From contig CAYZCW010000002.1 of assembly GCA_964477035.1 (NCBI GenBank), positions 1 through 64,000 on the forward strand: DNA of 64,000 nucleotides, written 5' to 3'. The notes beneath the pieces were generated by a model. That model worked only from the letters and a program-made list of their open reading frames with translations, had not been told where the DNA came from and made no database searches. Source of the stretch: SLSG01 sp964477035 (GTDB lineage: Bacteria > Bacteroidota > Bacteroidia > Bacteroidales > UBA7960). Positions 1 to 7,120 of this stretch are shown piece by piece (the stretch's first letter is position 1; each line of letters starts with the position of its first letter). The position numbers and the translations under genes were made by a program.

Positions 1-1406
1 TGGAGCTCAATATGGTCGAGCAGTCCGTGTAGTTCATCCTGCGTGGTGAGCGGGTTCATCAGGGCGGTGCGCAACCAGGTCCTCCCCTTGAGGCGCGTCT
101 GCACCACATAAAAAGTGCCCTCGCGCAGGATGGCCTGCCGGATGGAGGCATTCAGGGCATCTGCAGCAGACCCTTCCAGGCCTTCTCCCACATAACGGAA
201 GACCACGATGTTGGAATCCGGCGGAAGAAAGAGCTCGAACCCTTTCCGGCCCGAGATGATTTCTCCAAAGGCCTTGCCCAGGTCGTATGCCCGGTTCAGG
301 TGCTCCTCGAACAGGGCGGTTCCGTATACTTTCATGGCAACAAAATACTTGATGGCCATCATGTGCTTGGTGCATTCGAAGGTCTTGCGGCTGATGTCGT
401 GCCAGGGGACCTCCGACTGCTCTTCCCACAGGTACTGCGCCTGTTCGCTGAAGGTGGCACCGGCATGCCTTTTGTCCCGGAAGAGGAGCAGGGTGGTGAT
501 CACCGGCATGAGCATCATCTTGTGTCCGTCGATGACCACCGAATCTGCCTGGTTCACGCCGCGGAGCAGGTGCCGGTACTTTTCCGAGAAGATGGCCGCC
601 CCGCCATGGGCCCCGTCCACATGAAACCACAGGCCTTTGCCCCGGCAAAAACCGGCGATGGCTTCCAGGTCGTCGTACATGCCCGTGGCGGTGGACGGCG
701 CACTGCCCACCACGGCAAGGATGCGGATTCCCCTTTCCCGGGCTTCGTTGTGGACGGCCTCCAGTTTGCCGGTGTCCATGCGGTAGTTCCCATCCACGGG
801 CACCCTGATGATGCCCCTGCTGCCCAGTCCCATGATGCGCACCGCCCGTTCGATGCAGTAGTGTGCTTCCGACGAGACCATGACACCCAGGGCTTCCTGT
901 TGTCCCTCCTCCCAGACATCCGCGCCTTCCAGGGCCCTCCTGGCGGCCAGCAGGCCGGTCAGGTTGGCCAGGGTGCCCCCGGAGGTGATGTAACCGTCCC
1001 CCGAGGCAAAGCCAAGCTGTTTCAGAAACGATTCCACCACCACTTTCTCGATGGCCGAGGCGGAGGGTCCCACTTCGTAAACGGCCATCCCGTTGCTGAC
1101 CAGGGCCCCGAGCAGGCCTGACAACGCGGTCAGGGGAAGGGCAGGGGAGACCTGGTGCCCCATATACCTTGGGTGGTGCATGTGGTTGGACAGGCGGATG
1201 ATGTCTTCAAACAGGCTCGTTACGGGACGCCCCTTGAGGTCGTACGTCTTCCAGAATTCGAGCTGCTGGTCGGGTTCCATCCAGTCCAGCACGCGTATTT
1301 TCCGGTCACGGGCCTCTTCCAGGTAACGGGCCAGCAAGTCGACCAGTGCGTGGCCCTGGGTTCGGAAAGCTTCGGGATCATAGGCCCCGGGAATCAGTTC
1401 AGGCAT
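1..1406 (-). CDS. Group II PLP-dependent amino acid decarboxylase (3' end cut by window edge)
   Basis: Reads MPELIPGAYDPEAF from the ATG at 1404-1406 and stays open to position 1, so the C-terminus lies outside the window; the last visible residues (LLDHIEL) suggest only a few are missing. It belongs to the aromatic-amino-acid/glutamate decarboxylase fold-type I family: a substrate-side TSGGTLANL segment, an HVDGAHGG motif where the Asp contacts the pyridine nitrogen, and DGHK with the Schiff-base lysine (Lys296, codon 519-521). Such enzymes release CO2 from an L-amino acid in the cytoplasm. Which amino acid (aromatic, Glu, diaminobutyrate) cannot be told by eye. It is divergent from the superoxide dismutase gene, with about 130 bp between them. 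Family call is firm, substrate is open. Confidence 0.85.
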   Translation of the reverse strand, partial: MPELIPGAYDPEAFRTQGHALVDLLARYLEEARDRKIRVLDWMEPDQQLEFWKTYDLKGRPVTSLFEDIIRLSNHMHHPRYMGHQVSPALPLTALSGLLGALVSNGMAVYEVGPSASAIEKVVVESFLKQLGFASGDGYITSGGTLANLTGLLAARRALEGADVWEEGQQEALGVMVSSEAHYCIERAVRIMGLGSRGIIRVPVDGNYRMDTGKLEAVHNEARERGIRILAVVGSAPSTATGMYDDLEAIAGFCRGKGLWFHVDGAHGGAAIFSEKYRHLLRGVNQADSVVIDGHKMMLMPVITTLLLFRDKRHAGATFSEQAQYLWEEQSEVPWHDISRKTFECTKHMMAIKYFVAMKVYGTALFEEHLNRAYDLGKAFGEIISGRKGFELFLPPDSNIVVFRYVGEGLEGSAADALNASIRQAILREGTFYVVQTRLKGRTWLRTALMNPLTTQDELHGLLDHIEL

Positions 1407-1487
1407 TTTTGTTAGGTTAACTAGGTGTGACTTCGGGCGGGTAAAAATAGCCATTTCGTGCGGATTTCCGGGGGAGGCGGGCAAATG

Positions 1488-1519
1488 TTTGGGTTTTTGT
1501 CATGTATTGGGTATATTTG
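1488..1519 (+). promoter_or_regulatory. Bacteroidota sigma-type promoter of the superoxide dismutase gene
   Basis: TTTG at 1488-1491, a 20-bp spacer, then TATATTTG at 1512-1519, matching the Bacteroidota -33/-7 consensus (TTTG, 19-21 bp, TAnnTTTG) at every defined base. Transcription would begin near 1526, which rules out the in-frame ATG at 1502 and supports the ATG at 1541. Confidence 0.8.
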
Positions 1520-1540
1520 TATGAATTAAATATTAAAAAG

Positions 1541-2116
1541 ATGAAACATCAACTGCCCGAACTGCCTTACGCTCCGGATGCCCTGGAGCCGGTCATCAGC
1601 GAGAAGACCATCGGTTACCATCATGGGAAGCACCACCAGGCCTACGTCAGCAACCTCAACAAACTGGTGGAAGGCACCCCCTGGGAAAAAGCCTCCCTGG
1701 AGGAGCTCATCATGAAGGCCGACGGCGGCATGTTCAACAATGCCGCCCAGGTCTGGAATCACACCTTCTACTGGAATTGCCTGTCTCCCAAAGGGGGTGG
1801 GAGTCCTAAAGGGGCTCTTTTACAGGCTCTTGAGAAGGGTTTCGGTTCATTTGACGGGTTCCGGGATGCTTTCAGCAAGGCCGCCGCCACCCTTTTCGGA
1901 TCGGGCTGGGCCTGGCTGGTAAAGGACCGGGACGGGGCCCTTTCCATCGTCCAGGAAAGCAATGCGGGCAATCCCATGACCCGTGGCCTGGCTCCCCTGC
2001 TGACCATGGATGTGTGGGAGCATGCGTATTACCTTGATTATCAAAACAGGAGACCAGATTACCTCAAGTCTTTGTGGGATATCGTCGACTGGGAAAAGGT
2101 GGCCCAAAGGTTGTAG
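1541..2116 (+). CDS. sodB: Superoxide dismutase, iron-type
   Basis: A 191-residue Fe/Mn superoxide dismutase that converts superoxide to hydrogen peroxide and oxygen. Metal ligands are recognisable in the HHGKHH segment near the N-terminus, in WNHTFYW, and in DVWEHAYYLDY (Asp and His). The glutamine in NNAAQVWNHTFYW sits in the N-terminal half, which is the iron-SOD arrangement; manganese enzymes carry it later. Some Bacteroidota enzymes of this type accept either metal. Start chosen at ATG 1541 because an upstream in-frame ATG (1502) lies inside the promoter. No signal peptide, so cytoplasmic. Length is normal for the family. Confidence 0.95.
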   Translation: MKHQLPELPYAPDALEPVISEKTIGYHHGKHHQAYVSNLNKLVEGTPWEKASLEELIMKADGGMFNNAAQVWNHTFYWNCLSPKGGGSPKGALLQALEKGFGSFDGFRDAFSKAAATLFGSGWAWLVKDRDGALSIVQESNAGNPMTRGLAPLLTMDVWEHAYYLDYQNRRPDYLKSLWDIVDWEKVAQRL

Positions 2117-2134
2117 CCGGTTCCTGGCCCTGCT

Positions 2135-2149
2135 GCCCGGAAGCCGGGC
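2135..2149 (+). terminator. Weak hairpin after superoxide dismutase
   Basis: GCCCGG, a 3-base loop AAG, then CCGGGC, 18 bases after the stop codon. A T-rich stretch begins only about 25 bases further on, so this is at best a weak intrinsic terminator. Confidence 0.3.
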
Positions 2150-2247
2150 TGCCTAAACATTGTGGGGCGTTGGTTGTTTGTTTTTCAGGATGGGGCACCG
2201 GGTCCGTTCCGGCTGCCTTCCTCCCGATTCAATAAGAAACGCCCCTG

Positions 2248-3201
2248 ATGGAAAAGCTCATTACCGGCATCCACCATATTACCGCCCTGGCCAGCGATTC
2301 ACGTGGCAACCTGGCATTTTACGCCGGGGTATTGGGCCTGCGCCTGCTGAAGAAAACCGTCAATTTCGATGCGCCCGATGTGTACCACCTGTATTACGGG
2401 GACACGGAAGGCAGCCCCGGGTCGGTACTCACCTTTTTCCCTTATGAGGGCATGCGCCGCGGCCACCACGGGAAAGGGATGGTGAATACCACCACGTTTT
2501 CCGTGCCCCTTGCCTCCCTGAACTACTGGGAAGAACGCTTCCGGCGTTTCGGCGTGCCGTTCAAGGATGCCCAGGAGCGGATGGGCCGCGAGGTGTTTAT
2601 GTATTTTGAGGATCCCGACGGCCTGGGCCTGGAGCTGGTCTTCAACGACGGGGACGACCGTCCGGCTTATGCCCAGGGTCCCGTTCCCCCGGAACAGGCC
2701 ATTCGCGGCTTTTTCAGTGCCGAGATCTGGGCACCGGGCTACGAGCGAACTGCCGGCCTGCTTACCGGCCTGCTGGGCCATTATCCGGTGGCGGAACAGG
2801 GTCCGCGGTTCCGCTTTGCCGCGGTCGACCGCCCGGGTCATTACATCGACATCCTGGTTCCCCCCGAGGCCGGTTACGGCAGGAGCGGGGCCGGCACGGT
2901 ACACCACCTGGCATTTGCCACCCCCGATGAAGAAAGCCAGGCCATTCTCAGGGAGAGACTTGCTGCCCGCCTGCTGGGTCCCACCCATGTGATGGACAGG
3001 CTTTATTTTAAATCGATTTATTTCAGGGAGCCGGGGGGGTTGCTGTTCGAGGTGGCCACCCATGGTCCCGGGTTTACCGTGGACGAGCCGTCAGGGAAGC
3101 TCGGAGAGGCCCTGAAGCTGCCCCCGCGCCATGAGGGTGACAGGGCACAGATTGAGAAGGGGCTTGTGCCGCTGGACCTGGACCTGACACCCTACCGATA
3201 G
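2248..3201 (+). CDS. Ring-cleaving dioxygenase, VOC/glyoxalase superfamily (MhqO-like)
   Basis: 317 residues with two vicinal-oxygen-chelate halves: the first opens GIHHITALASD and closes with a YFEDPDGLGLELV segment, the second contains VHHLAFATPDEE and closes with YFREPGGLLFEVATHGPGF. The His/Glu spacing (HH... and FE) supplies metal ligands as in ring-cleaving dioxygenases of the MhqO/LinE group, which act on hydroquinone-type compounds. The following gene is an esterase of the MhqD type 31 bp downstream; in Bacillus subtilis such genes share a quinone-stress regulon (MhqR). No regulator gene of that kind is seen here. Cytoplasmic. Family is confident; substrate is inference. Confidence 0.8.
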   Translation: MEKLITGIHHITALASDSRGNLAFYAGVLGLRLLKKTVNFDAPDVYHLYYGDTEGSPGSVLTFFPYEGMRRGHHGKGMVNTTTFSVPLASLNYWEERFRRFGVPFKDAQERMGREVFMYFEDPDGLGLELVFNDGDDRPAYAQGPVPPEQAIRGFFSAEIWAPGYERTAGLLTGLLGHYPVAEQGPRFRFAAVDRPGHYIDILVPPEAGYGRSGAGTVHHLAFATPDEESQAILRERLAARLLGPTHVMDRLYFKSIYFREPGGLLFEVATHGPGFTVDEPSGKLGEALKLPPRHEGDRAQIEKGLVPLDLDLTPYR

Positions 3202-3232
3202 GGGAAGCGATCCCCTTCCAAACCAAGCAGGA

Positions 3233-3859
3233 ATGCAGGAAAACCATATTCTTTACGGTGGAATCCCCCTGGAGAGCGCCCACAGCGCACTGATCCTGCT
3301 GCATGGCAGGGGGGCCACGGCGGAAAACATCATGCGGCTCGCCCCCGGGTTTTCCCTGGAGGGATTTGCCCTGCTGGCCCCCCAGGCGGACGGCAATAGC
3401 TGGTACCCTCATTCCTTTATGGCGCCGGAAGACCAGAACCAGCCCCGGCTAGATGCGGCAATGGACCGCCTGGCCCGGATGGAGGCGTTCCTGAACGGAA
3501 AAGGCCTGCGGAGCACGAACCTATACCTGATGGGATTTTCCCAGGGAGCCTGTCTGGCCCTTGAGTATGCCGCACGGCACGCGAAACGCTTCGGTGGGGT
3601 GGTGGGCTTTACCGGCGGACTGATCGGGGAGAAGCTGGATGCCGGACGGTATCCGGGCAGCCTGGACGGCACCCCGGTCTTTCTGGGTACCGGTGATCCG
3701 GATCCGCACGTGCCGTTGGAACGTGTGCAGGAGAGTGCGGACGTGCTGACCGGCATGGGCGCGCGGGTGCTCACCCGTGTGTATCCGGGACTGGGTCATG
3801 CCATCTGCCGGGATGAAACAGACCAGGCCGGCAAATGGGTCTTCGGCCGGGCCGGTTGA
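3233..3859 (+). CDS. Carboxylesterase/phospholipase family alpha/beta hydrolase (MhqD-like)
   Basis: A compact 208-residue alpha/beta hydrolase. It begins with a LILLHGRGATAEN oxyanion loop, has the nucleophile elbow GFSQGA (Ser103), an acid residue in GTGDPDPHVP and a catalytic His in GLGHAICRDE. This is the single-domain family of YpfH/estB and of MhqD, encoded alongside ring-cleaving dioxygenases. Adjacent to the dioxygenase with a 31-bp gap and probably co-transcribed with it. No signal peptide. Exact ester substrate unknown; a role in quinone or electrophile detoxification is inferred from the gene pairing only. Confidence 0.8.
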   Translation: MQENHILYGGIPLESAHSALILLHGRGATAENIMRLAPGFSLEGFALLAPQADGNSWYPHSFMAPEDQNQPRLDAAMDRLARMEAFLNGKGLRSTNLYLMGFSQGACLALEYAARHAKRFGGVVGFTGGLIGEKLDAGRYPGSLDGTPVFLGTGDPDPHVPLERVQESADVLTGMGARVLTRVYPGLGHAICRDETDQAGKWVFGRAG

Positions 3860-3961
3860 TCCTTTCTGTCGGTGGCCGTCCCTTCCAGGCTGGTTTGTGC
3901 CCGGATAATGCCATTCTTTTCGTATCTTGATGGCGTTTACATGGTCTGTGATCAAATCGCT

Positions 3962-5158
3962 ATGAGCTTGAAGAACAGAATTATAACCTTTGTGTTCCTG
4001 TCGGCCTTTGTCGTGCTGGCATTGCCGGGCTGCGAAAGGGACGACCCCACGCCCCTTTTCGTCCCCGAATTTCTGGCTGGTTCGGAGAAGGTGGGCACCA
4101 TGACACGGCAGGAGATCCAGGCCCTGATTGCGGGCAATGATTTTTTTCCCTCCGGGGTCCAGTTTCTTGTGCTCTACGACGTGGAAGCCATTCGGATCCA
4201 TTACCACACGGTCACTGCAGAAGGGGATCCTGTGGTGGCTTCCGGAGCCCTGTTGGTTCCCCGGACCAGCCAGGTCGCTCCGTTGCTCAGCTTCCAGCAC
4301 GGCACAATCACCGATCCGGCCGAAGCCCCTTCCCTTTTTGACTCCGATTATACCGAACAATCCGCCATTTTCGCCTCGACCGGCTTCATCATCGCCCTGC
4401 CCGACTACCTCGGTTACGGGGTCACGGCAGGCACAGCGCATCCCTATGAGCACCGGGCCACACTGGCCACGGCCACCAGGGACATGATCCGGGCGTCCCG
4501 GGAGTATTTTGTGGATACCCGCCATCCCGGCCCTTCCTCACAGCTTTTTCTGACAGGTTATTCGGAAGGCGGCTTCGCGACCATGAGTGCCCTGAAGCTG
4601 CTGCAGGAGGAGCACCGGGAGGAGTTCCAAGTCACCGCCGCCACGGTGGGTGCGGGTGCCTACAACAAGACGGCATCCACCCGTTGGGCGCTGGAAGCGG
4701 AGGAAGAACTGGAACACATCAATTCCTTTCTCTGGGTGCTGGATTCCTACAACCGGATTTATCCCTCGCTCAGGAGGTCCCTGCAGGATTATGTCAACGA
4801 ACCCTGGGCGTCCGAGCTGGAGGCCGGGGGCGTCTTTGCCCCCGTGGAGCGGAACCCCCGGGTCCTGTTTCGCGAAGGCTTTGTTCAGGGAGTCCTGGAG
4901 GGCACCGACACGGCTTTTCTGGAGGCATTGTCCGACAACGACGTGTATGACTGGAAACCGGAAATGCCCCTGAGGCTTTACCATGGCACGGCCGATCGCC
5001 TGGTGCCTTTTCTGAATTCGGATTCCGCCCTGGAGGCCATGTCGGCCAGAGGGGCTCCGGATGTGGTACTGATCGAAACCCCGGAGGGAACGCATGATAC
5101 GTCCTTCATGGATTATATTGCCGGTACCTTTATGTTTTTCCTGCAGGTGCGGGAGTAA
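3962..5158 (+). CDS. Secreted lipase/esterase lipoprotein, alpha/beta hydrolase (secretory lipase-like)
   Basis: 398 residues from the ATG at 3962. An upstream in-frame start at 3908 exists but would add a stretch ahead of a clean lipoprotein signal (KNR, hydrophobic run, then lipobox LPGC), so 3962 is preferred. Catalytic triad candidates: Ser201 in GYSEGG, Asp in HGTADRLVPF, His in GTHDTSF. The SFQHGT and YLGYG segments resemble the LIP/secretory lipase family. Expected to be anchored in the outer or inner membrane facing the periplasm or surface. Neighbours do not identify a substrate. Family is likely; lipase activity as opposed to another esterase is not shown. Confidence 0.75.
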   Translation: MSLKNRIITFVFLSAFVVLALPGCERDDPTPLFVPEFLAGSEKVGTMTRQEIQALIAGNDFFPSGVQFLVLYDVEAIRIHYHTVTAEGDPVVASGALLVPRTSQVAPLLSFQHGTITDPAEAPSLFDSDYTEQSAIFASTGFIIALPDYLGYGVTAGTAHPYEHRATLATATRDMIRASREYFVDTRHPGPSSQLFLTGYSEGGFATMSALKLLQEEHREEFQVTAATVGAGAYNKTASTRWALEAEEELEHINSFLWVLDSYNRIYPSLRRSLQDYVNEPWASELEAGGVFAPVERNPRVLFREGFVQGVLEGTDTAFLEALSDNDVYDWKPEMPLRLYHGTADRLVPFLNSDSALEAMSARGAPDVVLIETPEGTHDTSFMDYIAGTFMFFLQVRE

Positions 5159-5172
5159 TTGAATGATTCACG

Positions 5173-7107
5173 ATGCAAACCATTTTCAGGACCCTGACAG
5201 ATAAAGATATCACCCTGCCCCGTGAGGTCTCACGGCTGCTGAAGGAAGCCCGCAGCGTCCGGTTCTTCCATACGGTGGAAGAACTGGCGGATGCCGCCAC
5301 CGGAGGCAGGGACAAGCTCAGCATGGAGGTCAGTTACGAGGTGCCCGGGAAAGGACAGGTGGTGGAGGCCGTTGTCCACCGGGTCAAGAACGGCATCTCT
5401 GCCAACTACACAGAAAAGTATATGCGGCGAAGGGACCCGGACACCATGGTCATCGGGGACGACCTGCCTTCGGACAAGACCCTGTTTCGCGACAAGTACG
5501 GCAGCGATTTCAGCGTCCTGCGGCAGGAGACGCTGGACTGGTTGAAAGAACAGGACCTGGCCGTATTCTTTTATTTTGCGGGCCAGCAGGGCATCGGTGC
5601 CGGGGGAATCGCCATCGCCCCGGCCAATGCCGCTTTTTTTGCCATGGGGCTGGCCATGCTGCAGAAGATGCTCCCGGTGGAGGCACTGCCGGTGGGCTTC
5701 GGCATCGATTCGGTGATCTATGTGGCCCCCCCTTTTCGTCACACCCATTTTTCCGGCAGGCAGGTGGTGGTACACAACCGCTCCGAGACCCTTCACGAGG
5801 TGTATTCCTACAACCTCTACCCCGGCCCGAGTGCCAAGAAGGGCCTTTACGGGGTCTTGCTCTTTAAGGGATCCCGGGAGGGCTGGATCACGGCCCACTG
5901 CTCTTCAGTGCAGGTGTTCAGTCCCTACGACAATTTCACCAATTTCATGCATGAAGGGGCCAGCGGAGGCGGCAAGAGCGAGATGTTTCAGCACCTGGTC
6001 CGGGAAGACCAGGGAAATGTCCTGGTCGGGGAAAACACCCTCACGGGGGAGAAGCGGTATGTTTCCATCCCCTTGCTTTGCAGCTTCCGGCCGGTGGCAG
6101 ACGACATGGCCATGTGCCATCCTTCCATACAGCGTGACAACGGCAAGCTGACCATTCTGGATGCGGAAAACGGATGGTTCATCCGGGTCGACAGCGTGAC
6201 GGAATACGGCAAGGATCCTTTCCTGGAAAAACTGGCCATCCAGACAAAACGGCCGCTGCTGTTTCTGAATATCGAGACCCAGCCGGGCTGTACCGCCCTG
6301 CCGTGGGACCACATAGAGGACGAGCCCGGGGTCCGTTGTCCGAACCCCAGGGTGGTGGTGCCCAGGGACATGATCCCGGGGATTGTCAACAAGCCGGTGA
6401 ATATCGACGTGAGAAGTTTTGGCGTGCGGACGCCCCCGTTTACGGAAAGCCATCCTTCTTACGGGATCATCGGGCTGTTCCACATCCTGCCTCCGGCCCT
6501 GGCCTGGCTTTGGCGGCTGGTGGCTCCCCGGGGCCACGGCAACCCCAGCATCCTGGGGTCAGGAAATATGGAAAGCGAGGGGGTCGGTTCCTACTGGCCC
6601 TTTGTGACCGGGAAACTGGTCCGTCAGGCCAACCTCTTGCTCGACCAGGTCATTCAAACCCCGCGGACCAGGTACACCCTGACGCCCAACCAGTACATCG
6701 GTGTCTGGAAGGTGGGATTCAAGCCCCAGTTGCTGATGCGTGAATACCTTACCAGGCGGGGCAATGCGAAGCTGAGGTCCGACCAGTACCAGCCGGCGCG
6801 CTGTCCCCTGCTGGGCTATGAACTCAACCACCTGTCCATTGAGGGCAGCAAGGTGCCCACGCGTTTTCTCAAAGTATACAGGCAGCTGGAGGTCGGGGAA
6901 GAAGGTTACGACAAAGGGGCGGAGATCCTGACCGGTTTCTTCAACCAGGAGCTGAAGAAGTACCTGCAGCCGGACCTGAACCCCAAGGGCCGGGAGATCA
7001 TCCAGGCCTGCCTGGACGGGGCCGGGCACCAGGAGTACATCAACATCCTGCCGATGGACTACAGCTATTCCTTCTTCTCGCTCGAGTCGGAAGGGGAGGA
7101 GGCCTGA
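5173..7107 (+). CDS. DUF4914 family protein with P-loop (possible PEPCK-like fold)
   Basis: 644 residues, start ATG 5173, 14 bp after the lipase stop. I recognise the sequence as a DUF4914 protein; its function is not established. It carries a glycine-rich phosphate-binding loop GASGGGKSE at residues 262-270, followed about 50 residues later by an ILDAENGWFIRVD segment. This order recalls phosphoenolpyruvate carboxykinase or HPr-kinase-type P-loops, where GxSGxGKT is followed by an acidic metal site, so nucleotide-dependent chemistry is plausible. No signal peptide and only one hydrophobic stretch near FHILPPALAWLW. The gene is convergent with valS, leaving 13 bp between the stops. Family call good, biochemical guess weak. 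Confidence 0.7.
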   Translation: MQTIFRTLTDKDITLPREVSRLLKEARSVRFFHTVEELADAATGGRDKLSMEVSYEVPGKGQVVEAVVHRVKNGISANYTEKYMRRRDPDTMVIGDDLPSDKTLFRDKYGSDFSVLRQETLDWLKEQDLAVFFYFAGQQGIGAGGIAIAPANAAFFAMGLAMLQKMLPVEALPVGFGIDSVIYVAPPFRHTHFSGRQVVVHNRSETLHEVYSYNLYPGPSAKKGLYGVLLFKGSREGWITAHCSSVQVFSPYDNFTNFMHEGASGGGKSEMFQHLVREDQGNVLVGENTLTGEKRYVSIPLLCSFRPVADDMAMCHPSIQRDNGKLTILDAENGWFIRVDSVTEYGKDPFLEKLAIQTKRPLLFLNIETQPGCTALPWDHIEDEPGVRCPNPRVVVPRDMIPGIVNKPVNIDVRSFGVRTPPFTESHPSYGIIGLFHILPPALAWLWRLVAPRGHGNPSILGSGNMESEGVGSYWPFVTGKLVRQANLLLDQVIQTPRTRYTLTPNQYIGVWKVGFKPQLLMREYLTRRGNAKLRSDQYQPARCPLLGYELNHLSIEGSKVPTRFLKVYRQLEVGEEGYDKGAEILTGFFNQELKKYLQPDLNPKGREIIQACLDGAGHQEYINILPMDYSYSFFSLESEGEEA

Positions 7108-7120
7108 CAGCCGGGCAGCA

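Noticed and set aside
1502..1540. Upstream start for superoxide dismutase adding 13 residues
   Set aside because: The extra codons coincide with the promoter -7 element and have no similarity to SOD N-termini.
3894..3929. Possible promoter TTTG ... TATCTTG before the lipase gene
   Set aside because: Spacer is 25 bp, longer than the 19-21 bp norm, and the -7 box is one base short of consensus.
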